From the NCBI GenBank assembly GCA_045106055.1, contig JBGCED010000050.1, forward strand, positions 1 through 5,859: 5,859 bases of DNA. The letters are read 5' to 3'. Position numbers and translations under genes: made by a program. Below are positions 1 through 5,859 of this stretch, piece by piece. The notes below the pieces were generated by a model. It made no database searches. It was given only the letters and a program-made list of their open reading frames with translations, and was not told the DNA's origin. This DNA is from JBGCED01 sp045106055. Lineage in GTDB: Bacteria > Pseudomonadota > Alphaproteobacteria > CBDDJK01. Within the stretch, counting starts at the first letter, position 1. Every line of letters begins with the position of its first letter.

Positions 1-141
1 AAATGCTATGGCGGCGATATTTCACGCAAACGCAAATTGCTTGATAAGCAAAAAGAGGGAAAGAAGAAAATGCGCCAATTTGGCAAGGTTGACATTCCCC
101 AATCCGCTTTCCTGCAAGCCTTGCGCATGGGCGATAAATAA
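1..141 (+). CDS. lepA: Elongation factor 4 (LepA), C-terminal end only
   Basis: This is the 3' end of lepA, entered in frame 1 and missing its 5' part. The 46 visible residues begin KCYGGDISRKRKLLDKQKEG and continue with a Lys-rich stretch, then GKVDIPQSAFLQALRMGDK. This is the hallmark C-terminal tail of LepA/EF4, a translational GTPase of about 600 residues that binds the ribosome and acts on stalled or mistranslocated complexes. The KCYGGDI(S/T)RKRKLL motif and the basic helix belong to the LepA-specific C-terminal domain, so the GTPase domain is outside the window. The gene ends with TAA (139-141) followed directly by an in-frame TAG (142-144), a tandem stop. The family assignment is firm. 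The 'FGKVDIPQ...F..AL.M' ending looks alphaproteobacterial, which is an inference from remembered homologues. No convincing + strand intrinsic terminator follows. Confidence 0.96.
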   Translation, partial: KCYGGDISRKRKLLDKQKEGKKKMRQFGKVDIPQSAFLQALRMGDK

Positions 142-164
142 TAGCTGCTGTGATGCTGACCCCG

Positions 165-216
165 AGCGCAAGCCTGCGCAGTAGATAAAAAGCGCAAGCC
201 CGCGCAGCAGATAAAA
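165..216. repeat. Two tandem 26-bp copies of a palindromic intergenic repeat
   Basis: Copies at 165-190 and 191-216 abut exactly and differ at only two positions, both T to C. Each has a GCGCAAGCC(T/C)GCGC core followed by AG(T/C)AGATAAAA. The first core (166-179) can fold as GCGCA/TGCGC, a 5-bp stem with an AGCC loop. The second core keeps a 4-bp GCGC stem. Read on the - strand, each hairpin is followed by a T run (five T from 191 to 187 after copy 2, and fewer after copy 1), so the block resembles a - strand intrinsic terminator. No - strand gene is visible that would need one. On the + strand there is no T run, so it is not an obvious lepA terminator. It may instead be a REP-like dispersed element or a transcript-end stabilising hairpin. 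The repeat itself is directly seen; its role is unknown. Confidence 0.8.
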
Positions 217-328
217 TCCGCCCCGCCTTGTGCCTTGACAGTGTAATTATCATGGTGATCATCATCACATAACAGGCATTATTGGCTGCAATCTGCTTCC
301 AGAAAGGGTTACGCGCAATTAAAGAATT

Positions 329-356
329 TTGAATTTCTGGTCAATTATGCTATATT
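329..356 (+). promoter_or_regulatory. Candidate sigma70-type promoter for the giant gene
   Basis: TTGAAT (329-334) and TATATT (351-356) are separated by 16 bases. Each matches the -35 (TTGACA) and -10 (TATAAT) consensus at most positions. The site sits in the AT-rich part of the gap, and a transcript from about position 363 would have a leader of about 80 bases before the ATG at 442. AT-rich DNA gives such matches by chance, so this is a candidate only. Confidence 0.4.
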
Positions 357-387
357 AAGATATATGAAATGATATTGCTTCTTTAAT

Positions 388-399
388 TTCGCAAGCGAA
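388..399. promoter_or_regulatory. Short dyad (TTCGC-AA-GCGAA), possible operator
   Basis: TTCGC (388-392) and GCGAA (395-399) are perfect inverted repeats around a 2-base centre. The centre is too short for a stable RNA hairpin but fits a small dimeric-regulator binding site. The dyad lies between the candidate promoter and the start codon, where a repressor or a transcript-leader element could act. No known operator consensus is recognised, and a dyad this short may be chance. Confidence 0.2.
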
Positions 400-427
400 T
401 GGTCATTGATGATATTTTATATATTTT

Positions 428-432
428 AAGGA
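428..432 (+). promoter_or_regulatory. Ribosome binding site of the giant gene
   Basis: AAGGA at 428-432 is a good Shine-Dalgarno core, 9 bases before the ATG at 442. An in-frame TAA at 427-429 lies immediately upstream and rules out an earlier start. The next in-frame ATG (454) would be 21 bases from the AAGGA, too far, so this site fixes the start at 442. Confidence 0.75.
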
Positions 433-441
433 TTTGCCACC

Positions 442-3400
442 ATGAAAAACGATATGACGAATTCAAAATTCTCCACTGGCGACATTGAGGGCATAGCAGG
501 CATTGAGGGCATTAAAGGATCAGAAAATAACGCCGATAATGTTTCGGGCGGTGCTGATTTAAGCGCATTTCAACATGATTCTAATCATTCTGCTGAAATT
601 GCCATGCCCGAAGGCGCGCCCAGCTATGGGGAATTGCTTGATGGCTATTATTTCGTACAATCAGGGGGCGATTTAATCCTTGAGGGTAAAAATGGCGAGA
701 CCTTTACGATTGAAGGCTTCTTTGACGCGCAGCCATCCCCCGATCTAAGCTTTGCTGATGGTAAAATATTATCTGGTGATTTTATTGATTCGGTTACGCA
801 AGATCGCAGCCCCGCTCAGCTTGCAGCCAATACCAACTTAATTGATGGCGAATCGATTGCCGTGGTCGGGCATATTGCGGGTGATGTATATGTGATGCGC
901 GAAAATGGCACGCGTGTTTTGCTAAAAGCGGGCGATAAGCTTTACGAAGATGAAATCATTGAAACCGATGCCGATGGCGCGATTAAGATGGTATTCATTG
1001 ATGAAACCATCTTTTCACTTGGTGCAAATGCGCGTATGGCGCTTGATGAATATGTGTTTGATGAAGAAACACAAAGCGGTTCTTCTGCGCTATCGGTGCT
1101 AAAGGGAAGCTTTTTATTCATCAGCGGCAAAATCGCAAAGACCAACCCTGATGATATGGAGGTGGTTACCCCCGTTGCAACCATTGGTGTGCGCGGCACG
1201 ATTGTTGCGGGCGAGGTTGCGGAGGCAGAAGATGGCTCTATGGGATTCAATATTTCTGTAATTGATGGCGCAATTCAAGTTACACCAGCTGGATCATCTG
1301 AACCTTTGGTGCTATCCGATATATTTGCGACTGTAACGGGTTCATCTGATGCTCAAGGCGTTGTATCTGCTAGCCGTACAGTGCAAAGTGCCGCAGAAGT
1401 CATTGGGCGCAATCTCCAGCAAATGGCAGCCTTATCAGCAGATGATGTGCAAGCGATTGAAAATGCGGTTGAAGCCAGCATGGCAGAAAATAGCGAGGGC
1501 GAAGCTGTTGATAGCGGCTTTGCGGAATTGGTCCAGGCACAGCTTGCAACGCAAGCCGACGCACAGGCAAATACAGATGGCGAGGGGAATCAGGAAGCGC
1601 CAGAGGGTGCAAACACAGCGCCGCCTCCGCCGCCGGTTAATGCCTCTACCAATGGCGAAATAGAGGGGGATGATCCCTTTCCAGAAGAACCAATCATTAA
1701 TGATAATCCTGATGACCCCATTAAAGGCGGCGATGATAAAAAGGCGCAACCCATTGACACCACCGCGCCAGACGCTCCCAAATTGATAATTAATGTTGAT
1801 GATTCAGGGGATTTAGACTTGGATGCCCCGATCTTAACCATATCAGGACAGCCAGAAACACGGGCAACCATTTTATTAACGGGCGATCAAGGCACCATTT
1901 TGCGTTATATTGTTGAAAATATAACATCGCCATTTGTGCTTGACCTTAGCACGCTTACCCCTGCTGCTGGCAGCTTTGATTCGCTTAAAGATGGCGAAAG
2001 CGTCACTGTTTCCGTGACCTTAACGGATGATGCCGGCAATGTTAGCGAAGCAAGCAATATTGCTTTTACCTATGATGAAGGCATTACTGCCCCAACGATT
2101 GCGGTTAGCAAGATGATTGATGGCAGCATCGGTGCCGATGCCGAATTTTCTGGAACAACTGAAGTTGGATCAACCGTCAAGATCAAGGTTAATGGCACGG
2201 AATATGACGCAACCGTGGATGATAAGGGGAATTGGACTCTGCCGCTTAGCACAGTTTCTGCTAAAGATGGCGACACGCTGATCCTTGAAGTCACGGCAAC
2301 CGATGCATCAGGAAGCACCGCAACCGCCACATCGCAAGCCTATATTGTTGACACCAGCACAGCTGCGCCCATCATCAACATCACAGGCGCGGATGGTAAT
2401 AAAATTTCGGGCGATGCCGTGATTGCTGGCACAGCTGAAGCGGGCGCAACTGTTTCTGTTATCATTAGCAGGGCGGGCAAGGATGATATCACCCTTACAG
2501 GTATCACCGCAGCAGCTGATGGCACATGGCAGCTTACTGCCGATCAAATGGCGGATATTGGTCTTGCCCATGACGAAACATTGACCATCACCGCAACCGC
2601 AACTGATAAGTTTGATAATACGAAAAGTGCCGATTCTGTTGAATATACCGTTGACACAAAAACGGACACGCCCAAAATTGAAATTGCGGGCGCGGATGGC
2701 GGCAAGATTGGTGATAATGCCGTCATTGCTGGCACATCTGAAGCGGGCGCAACTGTTTCTGTTACCATTAGCCGGACGGGCAAGGATGATGTCACCATTA
2801 CAGACATCACCGCAGCAGCTGATGGCACATGGCAGCTTACTGCCGATCAAATGGCGGGTATTGGTCTTGCCCATGACGAAATATTAACCATCACCGCAAC
2901 CGCAACCGATAAGTTTGGCAACGAACCATCATCCTCATCTGCGGCGGTTTATACGGTTGACGCGTTTACCGCCGTTCCAGCATTTACGATTGCAAGCGCG
3001 GTTGATGGTAAAATTCAAAGTGATGCCGTGGTTACAGGCACAGCAGAAGCGGGCGCAAATGTAGAAATCACCATTATCCATAATGGCAAAACCTTTACTG
3101 TTAATACAAAAGCGGGTGATGTTGGAGCGGATGATGAGGGCAAGTGGGATGTTGAGCTTAAAGCCATTACAAATTTCATGTTTGCAGATGGCACTGACAT
3201 CGTCATTAGCGCAAAAGCAACCGATGCCTTTGGCAATAGCAATGAACTTGTGAATGCGGTCTATATTGTTGATATAAGCACACCCGCCCCCACGATTGAA
3301 ATAGATCTTCTGGTTGATGGTCCTGAAATTGGATCAAATGCAACCCTTTCAATCACTGCAGAAGTTGGCTCTGCCGTTATAGTTAACGTAATCAAAGATG

Positions 3401-5859
3401 GAACAAGTTATGATGTTAATGTCACCATCGGTGATGATGGCAAAGGGAGCCTTAAGCTTAGCGATATAGATGGGCTTGATTTAACCGATCAAAGCAGCAT
3501 TACCATTACAGCAACAGCGACTGATAAAGCGGGCAATGACGCAAGCAGCATACCAACAACCTATTCGGTGGATGCCGCCACGACCTTGCCGACAATATCC
3601 TTTAATAGCAAAAACGGCGATCCGATTGGACCAAAATCTATTTTGACGATTGATCGCGCTGAACCCCGTTCGGAAATAGAGCTTACAATTGCTCAAGCAA
3701 ATGGCGATGATGTCACCCATATTTTAGTGGCAAATGAAACAGGTTCATGGGATATTGTCCTTGAAGACATAGCGGGGCTTAATTTCGCGCATGGTAGTAA
3801 TTTAACTTTCACATTCAAAGTGACCGATGCGGTGGGCAACACGCAAAACAGCGAGGCTACAACCTATATTGTTGATGCCGAAGCCAAGATTAATGATCTT
3901 GCATTTGATAATGCTTCAGGAACCAGCGTCGCAGCCGATGCCTCGATTACTGGTACTGCAGAAGCAGGAGCAACCATCGACATTAGCGTTTTTCAAGGTA
4001 GCTCATCTTTCAAGGCTTTCCCTTTTATCGTTGGCGCAGATGGCACTTGGAGTGTCAAGCTTGACAGTGTTTCAGGGCTTGTATTAGAGGATGGCAAAAC
4101 AGTTACTGCTCAAGCGACCATAACCGATAAGCTTGGCAATACCAGCCAAAGCACCACAGCAACCTATACCGTGGATGCCACCACCACAGCGCCCACGCTT
4201 GTGATTAGCGAATCATCAGAAGGCAAAATTGCAGCCGATGCGACGCTTTCAGGAACGGTTACGGAATCAGGTTCAACCGTTTCGGTGGATGTGACCATCA
4301 CACAAGGCAATAAGGATTATACGGCAAAAGCCACCATAGGTACGAATCAAACTTGGTCATTATCGCTTGATAGCTTCACGGATCTTAATCTTGCGCATGA
4401 TGATGAAATTACCATTACCGTAACCCAAACAGACCCAGTGGGCAATACAGCAAGCACCGCAGAAACTACCTATATTGTTGATTCAAGCACCGATGTGCCA
4501 ACCCTGACTTTTGCGGCAACCACCCCAGACACCGTCAAGGATGTGTTTGGTGATGGGGCGACCATTCCCTTTATCACAGGCACCGCAGAAGCAAAGGCAA
4601 CCATCACCCTAACCTTTACCGATGGCACAGATACACAAACGATTAATGATATTCAGGTGGATGATCAAGGAAATTGGAAGCTGCTTTATCAAGGTTTAAC
4701 CGCTGATCAAAAGAAAATATTTGGTCATGGCGATACGCTAACCTTTTCAATCATTGCCACCGATACGGTTAAAAATACAGCGGCAGGCGCACAAAATTAT
4801 CCTTATACTGTTGATTTTGAATCAAACCAGCTGTTAAATGATAGCACGCTGCCAACTGGTGAAACAGATATTGATTATAATCATGTTACCCAGGATTATC
4901 ATGGTCCTGTAAATGTTGATGCTGCTGACTTGACGCGTTCAACAACCGCCGTGCTAACAATATTTGATGATAAGATTGATTTTGGATTAACCGATTTAAA
5001 GGTCTATGGCAGGGGCGGTAATGATCAATTTAATCTGGTTTCAACCAGCGGCGATAAAAGCGTTACCCTCCACGGCGATGAGGGCGATGATACATTAAAA
5101 GTATCTGGCAGCAAGGCTGGCAATCTTGTTTTAACTGATGCGACTGCCACGCTTAACATTGAAAGCGGAAAAGTCTATCTAAGTCAGGTCGAGGAAGTTA
5201 AGCTTGGAACAGGGATTGACACCATCACTTTAACCGATTTTTCTTCAGCCAATATTCTATATGATTTTAAAACGGGGTCGCTATCGGGTCACGATGAAAT
5301 TAGCACAATTAACGGTGCTGAGAAATATTATGGTTCAAATGCAATGCTAGACATTGTCTCTGTACATGGTGATGAAATTTTTGTCACAGGCGGCAGTTCA
5401 ACAGGTGATGCTGTTGTTGTTGACACGCTGAGCATAGAAGATCATGGCCGTTTTGAATATCGCGAACCAAACGCAAATAATCAAGATGAGCTTGATAATT
5501 CGGTCACCCATATCATGCAATTTGAGAAAATTGAAATTTCAGATTTTAAATTCGGCATTATTGAAGGTGTTGGAACTGAAATGGTAACAGATCACAAAGC
5601 AGATTCAGGCATAAGCCGCATATTCATTGATGCAGGTGTAAATTCTGGGCTGGTGCTGGATATTTTTAATTTTGATATTTACAATGCACCCACAGCAGAA
5701 CTAAAATCGGGGGGAGCCGCAGCCTATGATTTAACCAATAATGTCATATTGGAATTATCATCTGGTGCGATTACCGCCGCAGAAAATACTTTTGTATTTG
5801 ATCAAGTTGGTGCTGTGAATTGGTCTGAAATCGTTTGGGAAAACGGCTTAAATCAAAGT
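442..5859 (+). CDS. Giant FecR-domain / Ig-like repeat / RTX-type exoprotein (adhesin-like), 3' end cut
   Basis: The frame is open for 1,806 codons with no stop and leaves the window. The ATG at 442 is set by AAGGA at 428-432 and an in-frame TAA at 427-429. In order: an acidic, hydrophilic N-terminus (1-60) with no hydrophobic core, hence no Sec signal; a prefix module (about 61-120); a FecR-like domain (about 139-275); an acidic linker (about 276-438); ten Ig-like repeats (439-1459); RTX-type half-sites (1523-1597); and a beta-rich tail. No cysteine is encoded, and no membrane segment was noticed. Giant proteins of this plan (LapA, BapA, SiiE) are exported by type I ABC systems and serve in surface attachment or biofilm formation. 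That is the likely role here, by inference. The C-terminal secretion signal and any transporter genes would be downstream and are not visible. Other giant extracellular proteins share the plan, so the substrate or ligand cannot be named. It is encoded 300 bp after lepA in the same direction, probably as its own unit. Confidence 0.9.
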   Translation, partial: MKNDMTNSKFSTGDIEGIAGIEGIKGSENNADNVSGGADLSAFQHDSNHSAEIAMPEGAPSYGELLDGYYFVQSGGDLILEGKNGETFTIEGFFDAQPSPDLSFADGKILSGDFIDSVTQDRSPAQLAANTNLIDGESIAVVGHIAGDVYVMRENGTRVLLKAGDKLYEDEIIETDADGAIKMVFIDETIFSLGANARMALDEYVFDEETQSGSSALSVLKGSFLFISGKIAKTNPDDMEVVTPVATIGVRGTIVAGEVAEAEDGSMGFNISVIDGAIQVTPAGSSEPLVLSDIFATVTGSSDAQGVVSASRTVQSAAEVIGRNLQQMAALSADDVQAIENAVEASMAENSEGEAVDSGFAELVQAQLATQADAQANTDGEGNQEAPEGANTAPPPPPVNASTNGEIEGDDPFPEEPIINDNPDDPIKGGDDKKAQPIDTTAPDAPKLIINVDDSGDLDLDAPILTISGQPETRATILLTGDQGTILRYIVENITSPFVLDLSTLTPAAGSFDSLKDGESVTVSVTLTDDAGNVSEASNIAFTYDEGITAPTIAVSKMIDGSIGADAEFSGTTEVGSTVKIKVNGTEYDATVDDKGNWTLPLSTVSAKDGDTLILEVTATDASGSTATATSQAYIVDTSTAAPIINITGADGNKISGDAVIAGTAEAGATVSVIISRAGKDDITLTGITAAADGTWQLTADQMADIGLAHDETLTITATATDKFDNTKSADSVEYTVDTKTDTPKIEIAGADGGKIGDNAVIAGTSEAGATVSVTISRTGKDDVTITDITAAADGTWQLTADQMAGIGLAHDEILTITATATDKFGNEPSSSSAAVYTVDAFTAVPAFTIASAVDGKIQSDAVVTGTAEAGANVEITIIHNGKTFTVNTKAGDVGADDEGKWDVELKAITNFMFADGTDIVISAKATDAFGNSNELVNAVYIVDISTPAPTIEIDLLVDGPEIGSNATLSITAEVGSAVIVNVIKDGTSYDVNVTIGDDGKGSLKLSDIDGLDLTDQSSITITATATDKAGNDASSIPTTYSVDAATTLPTISFNSKNGDPIGPKSILTIDRAEPRSEIELTIAQANGDDVTHILVANETGSWDIVLEDIAGLNFAHGSNLTFTFKVTDAVGNTQNSEATTYIVDAEAKINDLAFDNASGTSVAADASITGTAEAGATIDISVFQGSSSFKAFPFIVGADGTWSVKLDSVSGLVLEDGKTVTAQATITDKLGNTSQSTTATYTVDATTTAPTLVISESSEGKIAADATLSGTVTESGSTVSVDVTITQGNKDYTAKATIGTNQTWSLSLDSFTDLNLAHDDEITITVTQTDPVGNTASTAETTYIVDSSTDVPTLTFAATTPDTVKDVFGDGATIPFITGTAEAKATITLTFTDGTDTQTINDIQVDDQGNWKLLYQGLTADQKKIFGHGDTLTFSIIATDTVKNTAAGAQNYPYTVDFESNQLLNDSTLPTGETDIDYNHVTQDYHGPVNVDAADLTRSTTAVLTIFDDKIDFGLTDLKVYGRGGNDQFNLVSTSGDKSVTLHGDEGDDTLKVSGSKAGNLVLTDATATLNIESGKVYLSQVEEVKLGTGIDTITLTDFSSANILYDFKTGSLSGHDEISTINGAEKYYGSNAMLDIVSVHGDEIFVTGGSSTGDAVVVDTLSIEDHGRFEYREPNANNQDELDNSVTHIMQFEKIEISDFKFGIIEGVGTEMVTDHKADSGISRIFIDAGVNSGLVLDIFNFDIYNAPTAELKSGGAAAYDLTNNVILELSSGAITAAENTFVFDQVGAVNWSEIVWENGLNQS
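622..801 (+). other. N-terminal prefix module of the giant protein (residues about 61-120)
   Basis: Residues 68-93 contain GYYFVQSGGDLILEG followed by NGETFTIEGFF; next come PSPDLSFADGKILSGDFID (98-116). This pattern of 'a strand with DL.LEG, then F.I.GFF, then a Pro-Asp and a DG..LSGD' resembles the short beta-rich segment that precedes FecR domains or repeat arrays in large alphaproteobacterial exoproteins (BapA-prefix-like). It precedes the FecR-like domain directly and probably folds with it as an N-terminal head. The resemblance is from memory of related proteins; the function is unknown, possibly retention or assembly at the cell surface. Confidence 0.55.
856..1266 (+). other. FecR-like domain of the giant protein (residues about 139-275)
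   Basis: The run IAVVGHIAGDVYVMRENG (139-156) leads into LLKAGDKLYEDEIIETDADG (160-179), then FIDETIFSLGANARMALDEY (185-204), LKGSFLFISGKI (220-231) and TPVATIGVRGT (243-253). This order (G.V.v...G....L..G......D.i.T...s...l.l.dgs.....p.s...l, then L..G.......k, then TP.a..gvRGT) is the signature of the FecR domain family (PF04773). In classic FecR this domain is periplasmic and signals to an anti-sigma factor. Here it lacks a membrane anchor and sits on a giant repeat protein, so it is more likely a structural or retention module than a signal transducer; that is inference. Confidence 0.8.
1267..1755 (+). other. Acidic linker with polyproline run (residues about 276-438)
   Basis: After the FecR-like domain a helix-prone, Ala/Glu/Gln-rich stretch (about 305-375, including EVIGRNLQQMAALSADDVQA, 320-339) leads to a low-complexity segment rich in Asn, Asp, Glu and Gly with five prolines in a row (394-398) and Asp-rich clusters (409-432). 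It most likely acts as a flexible or extended spacer between the N-terminal head and the Ig array. No catalytic motif is seen. Low-complexity DNA here also yields overlapping spurious reading frames on both strands. Confidence 0.7.
1756..4818 (+). repeat. Array of ten bacterial Ig-like domains (residues 439-1459)
   Basis: Ten tandem units lie at about 1756-2082, 2083-2361, 2362-2664, 2665-2970, 2971-3282, 3283-3582, 3583-3882, 3883-4185, 4186-4491 and 4492-4818, each 93-109 residues. Typical marks are a start like TAPT(I/L).I with DG.I..DA, a TGTAEAGA(T/N)V turn, DG.W.L in the middle, TITATATD..GN and an end Y(T/I)VD. This matches the bacterial Ig-like (Big_13-type) domains found in BapA, SiiE and ice-binding adhesins. 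In those families, conserved Asp residues near domain junctions bind calcium and stiffen the rod. The TD..GN and YxVD motifs may do the same here, by inference. Such arrays form extended stalks that project a distal tip from the cell. Boundaries are by motif spacing and are approximate. Confidence 0.85.
2362..2970 (+). repeat. Near-identical pair of Ig-like repeats (units 3 and 4)
   Basis: Units 3 and 4 of the Ig array are offset by exactly 303 bp. Over 207 aligned bases (2413-2619 against 2716-2922) I count 17 mismatches, about 92% identity. This includes a 52-base perfect run (2503-2554 and 2806-2857) spanning ITAAADGTWQLTADQMA. The other units share only protein-level motifs. This indicates a recent tandem duplication, or gene conversion between the two units. 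Unit 3 has TDKFDN where unit 4 keeps the consensus TDKFGN. Confidence 0.9.
4993..5232 (+). other. RTX-type calcium-binding half-sites (residues about 1518-1597)
   Basis: Directly after the Ig array, GRGGNDQFN (1523-1531) and GDEGDDTLK (1545-1553) match the RTX nonapeptide GGxGxDxUx closely. GTGIDTITL (1589-1597) is a degenerate third copy. RTX repeats bind calcium in a parallel beta-roll and fold outside the cell after type I secretion. Only two or three imperfect copies are present, spaced by 13 and 35 residues, so this is a minimal or decayed RTX element. It supports, but does not prove, type I export. Confidence 0.65.
5233..5859 (+). other. Beta-rich C-proximal region of unknown function, cut by the window edge
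   Basis: Residues 1598-1806 are no longer Ig-like. They are rich in short beta-prone segments (for example NGAEKYYGSNAMLDIVSVHG, 1625-1644), with several Asp/Gly turns. They include KIEISDFKFGIIEG (1696-1709), DAGVNSGLVLDIFNFDIY (1730-1747) and, near the edge, a Trp-containing segment NWSEIVWENG (1793-1802). I recognise no domain. The position suggests either a distal adhesive tip or an intermediate segment before further RTX repeats and a secretion signal. Confidence 0.5.

Larger units (their letters stand above)
142..441. other. Intergenic region between lepA and the giant gene
   Basis: These 300 bases carry no supported coding region. The left third is GC-rich and holds the tandem palindromic repeat. 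The right half (about 310-430) becomes markedly AT-rich, as expected for a promoter region. A TTGACA hexamer at 235-240 matches a -35 box exactly but has no good -10 box 16-18 bases downstream. The gap suggests that the giant gene is transcribed independently of lepA. The candidate promoter, dyad and ribosome binding site are listed separately. Confidence 0.75.

Noticed and set aside
6..197. 63-codon - strand reading frame
   Set aside because: It is antisense to the lepA end and the palindromic repeat; the lepA tail is unmistakable in the + strand.
235..240. Perfect TTGACA -35 hexamer
   Set aside because: No acceptable -10 box at 16-18 bases; sequences there are GATCAT/ATCATC-like. The 329-356 pair is better.
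252..272. Mini-ORF ATG GTG ATC ATC ATC ACA TAA resembling an Ile-rich leader peptide
   Set aside because: There is no Shine-Dalgarno sequence, no attenuator hairpin with a T run after it, and no amino acid biosynthesis gene downstream.
436..444. GCCACCATG Kozak-like context at the start codon
   Set aside because: Eukaryotic initiation context is coincidental here; lepA and an AAGGA site show bacterial translation.
1349..1871. Several overlapping reading frames on both strands in the linker region
   Set aside because: They are shadows produced by low-complexity coding DNA. Their translations are Arg/Gln-rich or Cys-rich without recognisable motifs, and the giant gene's frame is continuous through them.
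2308..2874. 188-codon - strand reading frame with internal repetition
   Set aside because: It is antisense to Ig repeats 3 and 4; its repetition mirrors theirs. It has no domain logic, and the + strand frame carries clear Ig motifs.
1756..4818. Regular spacing of about 300 bp considered as a CRISPR-like or satellite array
   Set aside because: The periodicity is protein-level Ig domain repetition in one open frame; the units are far too long and divergent for CRISPR.

Overview
The window looks like a piece of an alphaproteobacterial chromosome of moderate, AT-leaning base composition. It holds the last 46 codons of lepA (elongation factor 4), a 300-base intergenic stretch, and the 5' 1,806 codons of one giant gene that runs off the right edge. 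The class assignment rests on the lepA tail and on the architecture of the giant protein. Anything finer, such as a marine SAR116-like lineage, is only a guess. All real genes seen are on the + strand.

Layout: 1-141 is the lepA C-terminus, closed by tandem stops (TAA TAG). 142-441 is non-coding. It carries two tandem 26-bp copies of a small palindromic repeat (165-216), a plausible sigma70-type promoter (329-356), a short dyad (388-399) and a Shine-Dalgarno sequence (428-432). From 442 to the end there is one uninterrupted reading frame.

The giant protein reads, N to C: a hydrophilic, acidic leader with no signal peptide; a 'prefix' module (residues about 61-120); a FecR-like domain (about 139-275); an acidic linker with a run of five prolines (about 276-438); ten tandem bacterial Ig-like domains of about 93-109 residues (439-1459); then a beta-rich region with two clear and one degenerate RTX-type calcium-binding half-sites (1523-1597); and a further region that is cut by the window. 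No cysteine is encoded in the 1,806 residues. The architecture fits a type I-secreted giant surface adhesin or exoprotein, related in plan to the LapA/BapA/SiiE group, with a FecR-like module at its N-terminus. The secretion signal, the true C-terminus and any ABC transporter, membrane-fusion or TolC-like genes would lie beyond the right edge.

I found no CRISPR array, tRNA, rRNA, insertion sequence or phage gene. The most notable points are the FecR-like module joined to an Ig/RTX-type exoprotein, the recent duplication of Ig repeats 3 and 4 (about 92% identical DNA over 207 bp), repeats that have lost core residues, and the palindromic tandem repeat next to lepA. I see no strong case for a wholly undescribed system. 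The giant protein's exact function cannot be read from sequence alone.
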